DNA of 39,155 nt from Cochliopodium minus (taxonomy: Eukaryota; Discosea; Himatismenida; Cochliopodiidae): contig JAMYWO010000101.1 of the NCBI GenBank assembly GCA_024220525.1, positions 102,863 through 142,017 on the forward strand, in the 5' to 3' direction. The notes below the pieces were generated by a model. The model was given only the letters and a program-made list of their open reading frames with translations. It was not told the DNA's origin and searched no databases. Both the position numbers and the translations under genes were made by a program. Shown piece by piece: positions 12,348 through 23,030 of the stretch. Each line of letters opens with the position of its first letter. Within the stretch, counting starts at the first letter, position 1.

Positions 12348-14128
12348 TAAAAATAAAAATTTTTAAAAAATTATTTTAAAGTAAATAACAAATAAAAACA
12401 GAAATAAATATAAAAATCAAAATCAAAAATTACAAAAAATAAATTAAGATTTGTTTTAATAGAGGGAAACTTGGATTTAGAGATGCTAGAAAAAAACGTC
12501 AACGAGAAAACCGCCATAGTTTCTGTGATGTTAGCCAATAACGAAGGTAAAAAGTCTTTTGTTTTAATTTTTTTACTTGTTATTATTATTTATTTTAAAT
12601 TTTTTTATTTCTAATATTAATTTTATTTGTAATATTTGTAATTTTTTTTAAATTATTTCTAAAATTTATTTCCAAAATTTATTTCTAAAATTTATTTTTA
12701 AATTTGTTTAGTTTTTTTTTTATTTTAAACTTTTTAATATGATTTGTTTTACTTTTTTTCATTCTTTTTTTTGTTTAGTTGGCACAATTCAAAATGTAGA
12801 GAGAGTAGGAAATATTTCAAAAAAACATGGATCATTGTTTCACTCTGATGCTAGTCAGGTTTATTTATTTTTATTTTTATTTTCATTATTTTTTATTTTT
12901 TATTTTTTTTTTCCAACTTAAATTTTTATTTTAATTATTTTTTTTATTTTTATTATTAAAATTTATTTTTTTATTTTATTTTCCAGGCAGTTGGAAAAAT
13001 GGTCATAGACATGAAGTCCAAAACCTTCGAAAATGTAGATCTTTTGACTCTAGCAGCCCACAAGTTTTATTGCCCTAAAGTAATAATTTTTAAATTAATA
13101 ATTTTATTATTTTATTGATTTTAATTATTGTTTTATTGATTTTAACGATAAAATTTTTTTTTCTTTTTTTATTTATTTGTTGATTTTTTTTTTAAAAGGG
13201 TATTGGAGCTCTTTATATCAAAAAAAATGTTGAACTGATTAAATACATGAATGGAGCAAGCCACGAAAAAAATATCCGTGCAGGTATTAAAAAAAAATAT
13301 TATAAAATTAAAATAAATAAAATATAAAATTAAAATAAAATATAAAATAAAAAAAATTTTAAATAAATAAAATAAAAATTTTAAAATTAATTTAAAACAT
13401 TTATCTTTTTTTTTTTTTAAAAAAAGGTACTTTGAATACTCATTATATTACTGCTCTTGGGTTGGCTGCAAAATTGTTGAAAGAGGAGATGAAGGAAAAC
13501 ATTGAGCACATTTCCCTCACTAGAAATTTTCTCAAACAAAAGTTTCTGGAAAGGTTTCCCAATGTTGCTAGAGTCAATGGTAATAATAAATAAAAAAATA
13601 TTTTTTTTAAAAAATAAATTTTAAAAATATTTAAAAAATTAAATAAAATATTTTTAATTAACAACAATTATTTAAATTAGGAAATGAAGAAAGCATGTTA
13701 TGCAACACTTTGTCTATTTCATTCAAGGGAGTCATATCAAACGAAGTAATAAACAAAATATGTGACAGAGTTGCTGTTTCATCAGGTAATTTTTGACATT
13801 TTTTTTATTTTTTGATATTTTAATGTATTTATGTTTTATTTTTAATTTTTTAATTTTATTTTTTATTTTTTATTTTTTGATATTTTAATGTATTTGAGTT
13901 TTATTTTTTTATTTTTTTTTATTTTATTTTAAAATTTTTTATTTAGGTAGTGCTTGTCATTCACACACAATATCCATGTCCTCTGTCTTGAAGGTTATGA
14001 AAGTAGAAGAGGAATATGGACTTGGGACTTTCAGAATCTCTACTGGAAAGTTCTTGACTATGGAACAAGCCGAAAAAGCTTATGAAATTATTTCCAAGGA
14101 AGTTGAAAATTATTTATCAAAAAAATAA
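10969..14128 (+). CDS. Cysteine desulfurase / selenocysteine lyase-like enzyme (class V aminotransferase fold)
   Basis: Eleven exons: 10969-11059, 11154-11162, 11223-11435, 12128-12268, 12463-12546, 12779-12858, 12987-13079, 13199-13283, 13427-13579, 13681-13785, 13947-14128; 411 residues ending in TAA. This PLP enzyme removes S or Se from cysteine or selenocysteine. Motifs: VIYLDYNATTPVHP, FNSGGTESNNHSIF, HSDASQ (Asp203 to the PLP ring), AAHKFYCPKGIGALY (PLP Lys232), NIRAGTLNT, and the persulfide loop GSACHS (Cys355). Exon 2 is only 9 nt and supplies part of DYNA. No mitochondrial presequence is evident and the C-terminus stops soon after the fold, so it is more like a cytosolic SCLY- or NifS-type enzyme than Nfs1/IscS with its scaffold-binding tail. 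Substrate choice (S or Se) cannot be read from the sequence. The codon after HKFY is Cys where Gly is usual. Confidence 0.94.
11494..11672. repeat. Inverted-repeat element inside intron 3 (MITE-like?)
   Basis: Intron 3 of the desulfurase gene is 692 bp, much longer than its neighbours. It contains a perfect 13-bp inverted repeat with a 2-base spacer (11616-11643, arms AATATGTGTCTGG and its complement). Outside this, ATCATAAGG at 11494 is mirrored imperfectly by CCCTTATGAT at 11663-11672, as terminal inverted repeats would be. No ORF lies between them. A small non-autonomous DNA element is one reading; a plain hairpin is the other. Confidence 0.4.
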
Positions 14129-14262
14129 AAAATAATTTGATTTCAAAAAAAAAAAATGAATTTTTAGTTTCTTGATGAAGAGATGAAAAAACTGAACAAA
14201 AATATCTTTTATTTTTTTATTTTTATTTTTTTATTTTTTATTTTTTTATTTTTCTTATTTTT

Positions 14263-14415
14263 TCAATTTTGGTTTTCTTTTTTCTTTTTTCTTTGTTCTC
14301 TTCTTTGCTTTATGAATTCAGAAAAATCCATTCCTAACTCTTTTGCCTTTTTCTTCAGTTTCAATATGTTTTCTTCTTTCTTTCTTTTTTTCGCTTCGTT
14401 TGAGCTCTTTTTCAT
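14263..14415 (-). CDS. Small Lys/Glu-rich ORF (50 aa), hypothetical
   Basis: A continuous ORF from ATG at 14415 to TGA at 14263 encodes a highly charged peptide beginning MKKSSNEAKKRKKEEN, with AKELGMDFSEFIKQRREQ in the middle and a Lys-rich end. The stretch has visibly more G and C than the poly-T sequence on either side, and the plus-strand frame over it is only Phe-rich low complexity, so the minus strand is the likelier coding strand. It could be a small basic, coiled-coil protein or the last exon of a gene whose upstream part I cannot see. No family recognised. Confidence 0.35.
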   Translation of the reverse strand: MKKSSNEAKKRKKEENILKLKKKAKELGMDFSEFIKQRREQRKKKKENQN

Positions 14416-14725
14416 TGGTTTTTGAGGGTTAATAATAATTGAAAAAAAAAAAAAGAGTTTTTACAATAACAAGTTTTTCAGAAAAAGTAAATGTGCTATT
14501 TTTAAAAAGAAAAAAATAAGAGTTATTAGATTTGTTTTAATAAATAATTTTTTATTATATGTTCAAAAAAAGCTCCAATTAAATTTATATCTCAACATAT
14601 TAAATCATAGGATCGAGAATTAACATTTATTTGTTAATATTGATCTATTATCAATCATTTACATCTTTCAATATACTTATCTTTTGCATAATAAAAAATG
14701 CAAAGTTTTTAATCTGAAGATTTAA
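14416..14725. other. Intergenic, nothing recognised
   Basis: About 310 bp of AT-rich sequence between the small ORF and the next minus-strand gene. No coding, RNA or repeat signal was seen. Confidence 0.4.
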
Positions 14726-15157
14726 CTATTTCATTAAATCTTGAGAGTAATATTTTCTTATATTACGAAGATGTTTTTTATAAATTAATCTATACTTGTG
14801 ATATATCTTTAAATAATCTTTTTTATACCTCAAGATTTCATTTTTGGAAAAACTTTCTATTTCAATGTTTGTTTCATCTATATCTTTAAAATATTTGGGT
14901 TCGGGAACAATCGAATTATTTGAAAAATTTTCTCCTGATAAAAACTGGAGATGAGCCAAATGATAAACGAATTTGGGTGTTATTGTTTGTTCGCAATAAT
15001 TTTTGAATTCTTCTTCCAATCCAAAAGTGCTGAACTTCAAATCATCTTCAGCTTCAATATGATCGTTATTTTTTACAATTATATTGGAAAGATTATTAGG
15101 ATCAAATTCCTCTTCATTTGCTTGATCATCAATTTTATTTTCAATCATTATATCCAT
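14726..15157 (-). CDS. Hypothetical acidic protein, 143 aa
   Basis: A single uninterrupted exon ending in TGA. The N-terminal third is acidic (ANEEEFDPNN); the middle holds FVYHLAHLQFLSGENF; the C-terminal third is a Lys/Tyr/Arg-rich predicted helix (YLKIYHKYRLIYKKHLRN). No signal peptide or membrane segment. The composition (mixed Asp/Glu/Lys/Tyr with Asn) is that of real protein in this genome, unlike the Phe/Lys-only frames of spacers. I do not recognise the family. Confidence 0.7.
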   Translation of the reverse strand: MDIMIENKIDDQANEEEFDPNNLSNIIVKNNDHIEAEDDLKFSTFGLEEEFKNYCEQTITPKFVYHLAHLQFLSGENFSNNSIVPEPKYFKDIDETNIEIESFSKNEILRYKKDYLKIYHKYRLIYKKHLRNIRKYYSQDLMK

Positions 15158-15477
15158 TTTTTTTTATTTTTTTTTGTTTTTTTGAAAAGTGAAAGATATT
15201 TTGAATGAAAGGGAGATGGAACAGGAGAAATGAAAAGAATTTTGATTATTGATTTTATGTTTTATAATGGAATTGGAAAATTAGGAAACACAAATGATTA
15301 TAAATGCCAAAACAAAGAAATCAAAACAATTTGCTGTGATAATTTTAATTTAATTTTAATATTTTTGAACATGGACAATCTTTTCAAGTAGATAAAGGGG
15401 TAGAAAAGAGGAGAATTAAAAAAATTTTTTTTTAAATTTATTTTTTTATTGTGTTCTTTCTGTATTTTATACATCAA
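15158..15477. other. Intergenic, head-to-tail spacer
   Basis: About 320 bp between the start of the 143-aa gene and the stop of the P4-ATPase fragment, both minus strand. Probable promoter of the former. Nothing specific recognised. Confidence 0.45.
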
Positions 15478-16590
15478 CTAACCCAACTTGGAGTAGATAG
15501 GAGGGTAACATTTTCTATAAATAAATCTCGAAAGATAAATAGGAAAACAACTAATGAGAGTAACTACAGCAGTTTTCCACCTGAAAAAATAAAAGAAATC
15601 AAACAAAAATAAAAAATAAAAATTAAATAATAAAAATAATCAAGTGATTAAAAATAATTTGGATGAAAAAAAAATTAAAAAAAAATAAAAAAAATAACAA
15701 AAATAAAAAATAAGAAATAAATAATAAAAAATAATCAAATAAATAATAAAAAATGATCTAATTAAAAATAAATTATATTACCAAAAAGTACCAGTCAAAA
15801 TGTATTGAATGTCAAAATAAGTTGGAAGCAAGAAAACGGAAACGAAGTAGGCCAAGACAGAAAAAAGTTCCGCGACAATGATCATCCAATGCCACTTTTG
15901 AATTTCAAAGGCGATGTTGATGAGTTCTGCCAAAATCAAGGCAGTGAAAGTGATGGCCACTATGTTCAAAAATGCGTCTTCAAAAAGAAACATTGTGACC
16001 ATCATAATTGTTCCTCCTTTTTATAAAAATTTGTTATTTTAATTTTTTTTTATTTTTATTTTATTCATTTTTTGTTTATTTAATTTCTTAATTTCTTAAT
16101 TATTTTTATTTTTATTTTTATTTTAATTATATTTCTTGAATAATTTTTTATTTTTTATTTTTTTTTTATTTTTTATTTTATTTTTTATTTTATTTTTTAT
16201 TTTCATTTATTTTTATTTATTTTATTTAAATATTATTTATTTTTTATTTTTTTGTTTATTTAATTTCTTAATTATTTTTATTTTTATTTTATTATATTTC
16301 TTGAATAATTTTTTATTTTTTATTTTATTTTTTATTTTATTTTTTATTTTCATTTATTTTTATTTTTTACAATAATTTTTTTTTATTTTTGAAATTTTAT
16401 TTTTTTAATAAATTTTTTAAACCTTGATAAGCACTGATGAAAACCCATTGAAAAAAAGTTTTGAGGGAAAGTTGTCTTCCTTTTTGAAGATCTTGGTAAA
16501 GTTCAGGAAATTTGAAAACAATCTCCTCCGACAAATCCTCGTCCAAAACCAAAGAGAACACTGGTGCCATCGTATAATATGTTGAATATC
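15478..16590 (-). CDS. P4-ATPase (Neo1/ATP9-like phospholipid flippase), C-terminal part only
   Basis: Three exons, 16423-16590, 15782-16016 and 15478-15580, encode 168 residues ending in TAG. They align by eye with the last membrane segments of Neo1/ATP9A-type flippases: [74 protein letters not shown], then [19 protein letters not shown] and the tail YPPIYSKLG. These enzymes move phospholipid to the cytosolic leaflet in Golgi/endosome membranes. Pump domains (DKTGT phosphorylation site, nucleotide-binding part), some 850 residues, are absent: upstream is 300 bp of simple repeat with an N at 16799 and then a Sel1-repeat gene on the same strand. The first exon opens in phase 1 behind a good TTCAG acceptor, so an upstream exon once existed. 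Truncated gene, distant exons or assembly join are all possible. Confidence 0.85.
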
Positions 16591-16620
16591 CTGAAGAAAA
16601 GAAAAAATAAAATAATTAGA

Positions 16621-16886
16621 AAAATTAAAATAAAAAAATGAAAATAAAAGAATAAAAATAAGATAAAATTAACAAAAAAGTAATTTAAAAAATAAAAAAT
16701 AAAATTAACAAAAAAGTAATTTAAAAAATAAAAAATAAAAAATAAAAAATAAAAAATAAAAAATAAAAAATAAAAAATAAAAAATAAAAAAAAATAAANA
16801 AAATAAAAATAAAAATAAAAATAAAAATAAAAATAAAAATAAAAATAAAAAATAAAAAATAAAAATAAAAATAAAATAAAAAAAAA
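16621..16886. repeat. A/T simple repeat containing an ambiguous base
   Basis: Long run of TAAAAAA heptamer units (about 16690-16800), then TAAAAA hexamers to about 16865, with the only N of the window at 16799. No coding signal. Such arrays are prone to collapse or misjoining in assemblies, which matters because two unrelated gene ends meet across this one. Confidence 0.9.
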
Positions 16887-16908
16887 ATTTTAAGAATAAA
16901 ACTTTTTT

Positions 16909-19900
16909 TTACGAAGATTCAATATTTGGGAAAAGAGATGGTCCTTTGTGATAAAGTGCTAAGTTATATCTTTTAAAATTAAAATAAATAATTAAAAATT
17001 TTTTTCTTTTTGTTTTTGTTACGTTGCGTCGGGTGTCCTTTTCGGTTGCCTTCTCGAAAAGAATCATAGCTTCTTTCACATTTCTTTCCACCCTCTCCTT
17101 TCAAATATTTCATTCCTAAATTACTCATTGCATCCAGATTTCCTTTTAAAATATTAATTATTTTTTAATATTTATTTTTATATTTTTATATTTTTATATT
17201 TTTATATTTTTTTTTTTTCTTTTTTTTTTCTTTTATTTTTTTTTTTAATTTTCTTTATTCAATGAAAGATTTTAACGATAATAATTGAATCCTGAAGATT
17301 CTCTCAACCCTACTACAAATTATTATCATTTTTATTTTTTTATTTTTTTTTTTTTGTTTTTATTTAGAATTTTATTTATATTTTTAGATTTATTTTTATT
17401 CATTTATTTTTATTATTTTTACTCAATTTTTACATTTTATTTTTATTTTTTGCTTATTTATTTACCTTTTTCGGCAGCTAATTTGTAATAATGAATAGTT
17501 TTTGATATCTTTTCCAAAATTTTTCTTCCCTAGACAAATATTTTGAAATATTAATTTTGAGATAAACAAAAAATAAATTTTTTACCATATTGATAAATAA
17601 TAGCCAAATTAACCTTTCAAAATAAAAAATAAAAAATAAAAAAATAAAAATAAACAAGAAAAAATTTTTTTATTAGTTGTTTACCATGGCTTGTTCATTT
17701 CCCATTTCCGCACTTTTTCAAATAATTCTACTGCTTTCTTTACATCTCTTTGAAAATTTGTAATTAATTGAAAATTAAAAAAAAAAATTTAAAAATAATG
17801 AAAATTACAAATTAAAAATTAAAAATAATTCAAAATTAAAAAAAAAAAAAAAAAAATTATTAAATTACCGATCTACAAACTGATTTCCTTGATAATAAAT
17901 AAAAGCAAGGTTGAGACAAGCATTGTGATTTCCCATCTCCGCAGATTTCTGATAATAAAGAAGGGCGCCCTGTAAATTAGGAGAAAAGGTAGTGCCTCCC
18001 TTGTGACACAACAAAGCACAAAAGTAGGTGGCCATTTTGTGTCCCTTTTCACTACTTTTCTGGTAGAGTTCCAATGCTTTTTTCTCGTCTTTTTTAACTA
18101 AATTTTTTCCGCTTTCGTATTTGTATCCCAAATAGAACATTGCTTCTTCGTTTCCTTTATTAAAAAACCACCAATAAAATGTTGAGTAAAAAATATTAAA
18201 TAAAAAGATGAATTCAATATTTAATATTAAAAAAAAATTATAGATTTAACAAGAAAAATAAAAAAGAATTTATTTCATAAAATTACGAAAAGAAATATTT
18301 AAAAATAATAATTGTATTAATTTCTAATTTTTGTTAATTAAATTTTGGAATCAATTTACTTAAGAAAGTTTTTTTCTTAAACACAATAAAATGGAAAAAA
18401 AAATCTGAATTAACAATTTAAATAATTAAACAAATTAAAAAAAATCTTGAAATAAATAAATTTGCAAATAAATTGAATAAATTTATTAAACAATTTTAAA
18501 CATTTAAATAAAATAAATAATTTTAAATATTTAAATATAATAAATAATAATGGAATAAAATTAAAGAATTTAAATATTTAAACAATTATTATATAAATTT
18601 TAAAAATAAAATAAATATTGAAATAAAATAAAAATAAAATAAATATTGGTGGAAAAAATTGAACAAATTATTAAATAAAATAATTATTAAATAAAATAAA
18701 TAAATAAAATAAATAAATAAAATAAATAAATAAATAAAAAATTTTTAATTCAATTTTATTTATCATTTTTTTTTTTACCAAGCTCGATACTAGTCTGAAA
18801 ATGCTGCAAAGACTTTGTCTCATTCTTCCTAAACTTGTCACCATCACCCACCTCATAAATCAACCCCAACTGATAATGAGCAAAAGCGATTTTGTCTTTC
18901 TTATCGGACTTTGTGACGATCTCGTTGAGAAAGAACAAACTTTTTTTGATGTCTTTTTCGGCTCCTCCTTCCCCCGTTTTGTGGATGAGGGCGAGGTTGA
19001 GGGAGGAGTCTTCGTTGCCTCTCTCGCTGCTTTTTTTGAAGTAGGTGATTGCCTTTTCCATACTTTTTTCGCATCCCTCTCCTCTTTTGTACATCATTCC
19101 CACATATCTTTTACAAAATGAATTATAAAATGAATAAAATTATAAAAATTAGAAAATAATTAAAATAAATTAATAAAACAAAATCAAAAATGATAAAAAA
19201 TAAAATAAAATTAAATTAAATTAATAATATAAAATGATTAAAATAAAATAATTAAATAAAAATAAATAAAATATAATAAATATAATATATTATAAAATAA
19301 AAAGTTTACTTCATTGCATCTGTGTTTCCCTAAGAAAATTATTTTTAATGTTTAAAAATATATTGTAAAAATCTTTTTTTTTGATTTTTAAATATAAAAC
19401 CTTGTCAGCACAAGAAACAAAATATTTGAGAGCTTTTTTAGGGTTGGGCTTGATACCATTTTCTCCATAACGAAAGATAACTCCCAACTGAAAGAGGGCA
19501 TGTTGTTTGCTGACCTCCTCGGAAGATTTGTCCCTCTTTTCGATGTACTGAGTCTTTTGTGTATTTTTCGTTTCGATTTTTTCAATGTCTTTTTTTTCCT
19601 CCTTGATTTGGTTTTCTGATATTTCATTTTTATTGGTGTTTTCTTCCGTATCTTCTTTTTCTTCATCTCTAGTTTCTATATATATATATATTTTTGTATT
19701 AAAATTTTTAAATTTAAAATTAATAAAGTTCTTTAAAAAATATATAGTTCCAATAAAAAATTATTTTAAACAGGAAACTATTTGAAAAAAAAAAAATTTT
19801 GTATTAATGGAAAATAAATTAAAAATTCATTCTTAAAATATAAATCTTTAAAAAAATTTTTAAAAAAAACTTTTTTATTGAATAAATGACAAAACAAATA

Positions 19901-20966
19901 TTTCATTTACCTATATTTTCTTTCTCATTTGTATCATTTGAAGAAACATTGTTGTTTCCTAAAACTTTTTCAGTTTTGAGACAAGACTTGAAATAAGAAA
20001 TAGACTTCTTCAAATCGAAAAACTCTTCACAATTTTTGTAAATCCAACCTAATTTAAAGGTTGCGTCATTGTTTCCTTTGTTAGCGCTCTTTTCAAATAA
20101 AAGAATGGATTTTTTCAAATCTTTTTCGACACCTTCCCCATTGAGATACTTGGAAGCCAAGTTGTAGAGAGCGTATTCGTTCCCCTTTTCCGCAGATTTT
20201 TCTAACAATTCTATTGCTTTCTTTTCATCTTTTTCTAGTTTGTTGACTTGAGATCCCTTTTGGTAGATTAACGCTGTTGAAAACAAAACCAAAATTAAAA
20301 ATAAAATTTTAATTTTTAAAACAATCTAAATAATTCCAACAATCTGATAAATAAATTTTAAAAAGAATTGGAAAGTCTAATTTTAAATCATGATTTGAAA
20401 AGATGAAAAAAAGATTAAACAAAAAATTTTATTTAGTTTTTTTAAAATTTACCCAAATTATTCATTGCATTATCGCTTCCCAATTCTATTGCCTTTTCAT
20501 ACAATTCAATTGCCTTTTTCACATTTTTTTCCACCTGAAAAAAAAAAATTTTGTTTTGAGAGAATTTAAAATAAAATGAGTTAATATCATCTCATGGTAT
20601 TAAGACATTTTTGAATTATTAGATTCAATTGGAGAATCTTATTTCGATAAGATATTTATTCAGAAAAATTTATTAAAATATATTCACCCCATTGCCATTA
20701 TAATAGATATTGGCAAGATTATTGATAGATTCATCATTCCCCAATTGCATGGATTTCTCCAATAATTCGATTGCTTTGCTCACATTTTTCTTGGTGCCTC
20801 CCTCTCCATGCAGATAGATCAATGCGAGGTTATTCATTGCATATGAGTTATTCTTTTTGATCAATTTGGTATAATATTGGATCGCCTTCTTGATATTCTT
20901 TTCCACATCCTTGTTTCCATGTTGATATAGAAGAGCCATCTTCAAATCATCATTATCTTCGTTCAT
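16909..20966 (-). CDS. Sel1-like repeat (TPR-like) protein; frame broken near the 3' end
   Basis: Phase-consistent exons: 20688-20966, 20453-20534, 19911-20273, 19401-19675, 19310-19329, 18779-19107, 17869-18154. Then 17685-17747, 17586-17613, 17466-17529 and 17023-17142 follow with frame breaks. Roughly 635 residues. It is a chain of Sel1 repeats of about 36 residues, e.g. AMNNLALIYLHGEGGTKKN, then KAIELLEKSMQLGND. A charged linker rich in Glu/Lys/Asn interrupts the array in exon 4. Sel1 repeats build a solenoid for protein binding (ERAD adaptors, signalling scaffolds). Exon 5 is just 20 nt and supplies GNTDAM. Downstream, three exons need a 1- or 2-base correction in A or G runs to restore the repeat consensus, and the final exon's apparent intron is not a multiple of three. 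No signal peptide or membrane segment is seen, so the protein is probably cytosolic. Confidence 0.85.
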
Positions 20967-21295
20967 GTTTAATTATTTCGATTATTTTTCTTAATAAGGG
21001 ATTGGAGGATCAAAAGATTTACCCAATTTTTTTTTTTTTTATTTTTCAGATTAAAAATTAAAATTAATTTATCAAAAAGAAAAAAAAATTTAAATTAAAT
21101 TTTATAATGTTTTCTTTCCTTAATTGTGTTTTAATTTAGGTATAAAAGGGTTTGATTTAAAATTATTGAAGAAAATTTTATATTTATTTTTTACAACAAT
21201 AAATCAAAAGTTGGTTCTGACCGTTGCTTATCTTTTCCATTTTTATATTTATTAATTTATTTATTCACTTTTTTTTTTTAAATTTTTTTTTAAAT
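20967..21295. other. Intergenic; includes the 3' flank copy of a duplication
   Basis: Separates the start of the Sel1 gene from the stop of the RCC1 gene (both minus). From about 21181 the sequence (AT-rich, with TTTTTTACAACAATAAATC) is repeated at about 22623, marking the 3' flank of a tandemly duplicated RCC1 gene. Confidence 0.65.
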
Positions 21296-22522
21296 TTAAA
21301 GTGAAAGATTAACAATGAAAAATAGGAGATATTTTGGAAGTTTAAAACCGTAATTGTTTTGGAAATGTTTCAAAACAAGAACAAATTCAAAAACAGATTG
21401 TTTTGTTTGTTCGGAAAAGAGATAGTGAGATTGAGGAGACCAAACTTTGGCATCACCTGAACCAACCAACATGATAGAAGGATTATTCATCACCAATACA
21501 TTTGAAATTTTATTTAAAAAAAACATTCCATTGAGAATAACTCTTCCATCATTGTAATGAATAAAAGTACCATCAGCATTACAAATAACAGAATGAATAT
21601 TTTGGTTAGTTTTTGTTATTTGTGGAGAAATCACAACTCCTTCTTGAAAAATATAACTTATTTTTTTAGAACTATTCGTCCCAAAACCAATCAACTCTCC
21701 ATTTTCTTTCAAAATAAAAGTGTGATCGAATGATGTGCTGATTTGTTTGATATTTTCCACTTTCATCAAAAATAATGGTTTCAAAACATGAAAATTTTTT
21801 GTTTTTATGCCTAGTCTATCTCCAAAACTTTTTGAAAATTTTTTTTTTAAAAAAAGGAAAAAAATGGAAATTAATTCAAATTTACCTAAACCCAAATACA
21901 AATATTTCTCCATTTTTTTTCAAATAAAAAGTATGAAAATCTCCACAATAAATATCTTCAATTTCAGTGTCGTTCAACATTAAAGTGGGCTCTTTTCTGT
22001 CATTTTTATCTCCCAATCCAAGTTGTCCAAAGTGATTATTTCCAAAAGACAAAATATCTCCATTTTCTTTGTAAATCATAGAATGAGATCCTCCCAAATT
22101 TATTATTTTGATTGATTTTTCTTTCATCAATAATTTTGGGGTGTATTGTGATTTCTTTTCCGAATCAAATCCTAATTGCCCACAAAAATTAGCTCCAAAA
22201 ACAAACAATTCTCCATTTTCTTTGTAAATCATTGTGTGAGCACCTCCACATGATATCATTTTGATAGATGTATCGTTCATTATCAATACTGATTTGAATT
22301 GATTCTCATCATTACTTATTCCCAATTGTCCATCATCATTTCTTCCAAATCCAAATAAATCTCCGTTTTTGTTGAGAATCAGTGAATATTTTTGTCCCAA
22401 ACAAATTGATTTTATGTTTTTATCATTCATCAAAAAAATTGGTTGATTTGCTCCCTTGTTATCTTTTCCTATTCCTAATTGTCCAAATTGATTACTTCCA
22501 AATCCAAATAAATCTCCATTAT
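21296..22522 (-). CDS. RCC1-repeat protein, 5' end truncated or unresolved
   Basis: Two exons: 21886-22522 (entering in phase 1 behind a GAAAAAG acceptor) and 21296-21827, ending in TAA, about 389 residues. At least six RCC1 blades are visible as units such as NGDLFGFGSNQFGQLGIG, HTMIYKENGELFVFGANFCG and HSMIYKENGDILSFGNN, so a beta-propeller is expected (RCC1-type exchange-factor or ubiquitin-ligase accessory fold). After the propeller comes a C-terminal module: VWSPQSHYLFSEQ, then a hydrophobic helix, then KLPKYLLFFIVN; it recurs in the second RCC1 gene of this window. The first in-frame ATG is at 22430, inside a repeat, and the sequence above 22560 is instead the decayed tail of another copy. 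The true first exon is missing or was lost in the duplication. Confidence 0.85.
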
Positions 22523-22611
22523 CTTTTTCAAATAAAAGAAAAATTATATACAGTTTATATTTTTGATTGAAAAAAAAAAAGAATTAGGTTTTATTTATTG
22601 AAGAAATAAGT

Positions 22612-22960
22612 TTCAAATATTATATTTATTTTTTACAACAATAAATCAAAAGATGGTCTGAATGAAATCCTTTGCTTATCTTTTCCATTTTTTATATTTA
22701 TTATTTTTTTTAAATTATTTTTTTTTTTAATTTAAAGTGAAAGATTAACAATGAAAAATAGGGGATACTTGGGAAGTTTAAAAACTGGACTTTTTTGATA
22801 ATATTTCGAATAAGAACAAATTGGAAAACAGATTGTTTTATTTGTTTTGAAAAGAGATTATGAGATTGAAGAGACCAAAATATGACATCACCTGAACATC
22901 ATAATGGAGGATTGTTTGTGAACAATTGGAAAATACTTTAATAAAAAAATTTTAAACAGT
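22612..22960 (-). pseudogene. Decayed tandem copy of the RCC1 gene 3' end
   Basis: The last 200-odd bases of the RCC1 gene plus its 3' flank occur a second time. 22735-22960 matches the coding end (21296 to about 21540), including the TCA-CTT-TAA stop context, and 22623-22735 matches 21181-21296. In this copy the frame is broken by small indels (after a still readable FWSLQSHNLF), and upstream blades are absent. It is a relic of unequal tandem duplication. Confidence 0.8.
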
Positions 22961-22977
22961 TTTTTTTTTTTCTGAAT

Positions 22978-23030
22978 ATTTCATTTTTGCTCTTATTTTT
23001 TTCAAAACCTCATCTAAATAATCACTCTAA
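22978..23030 (-). other. Possible orphan exon
   Basis: On the minus strand, behind a TTTTTTAG acceptor, a short open stretch reads SDYLDEVLKKIRAKMKYSEK. It looks protein-like (amphipathic, few Phe) but links to no gene I can rebuild. It might be a terminal exon of the lost RCC1 copy or of an alternative form of the next gene. Confidence 0.2.

Noticed and set aside
14183-14425. Plus-strand 80-residue Phe-rich frame
   Set aside because: Its product is a run of Phe/Leu/Ile from T-rich DNA; the opposite strand over the same bases gives a more protein-like small ORF.
16136-16375. Plus-strand hydrophobic frame that could pass for a membrane protein
   Set aside because: Tandem ATTTTT-type simple repeat within an intron of the P4-ATPase gene; hydrophobicity comes from TTT codons only.
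17280-17330. An extra Sel1 exon in the 17143-17465 intron
   Set aside because: The less AT-rich patch meets stop codons in the frame needed, and skipping it joins AAEKG to NLDAMSNLG in phase as the repeat requires.
22978-23030. Joining the orphan open stretch to the ELMO-PH gene as its last exon
   Set aside because: The ELMO-PH gene already ends in TAA after a family-typical Pro tail, and no donor joins it in phase; kept only as a weak feature.
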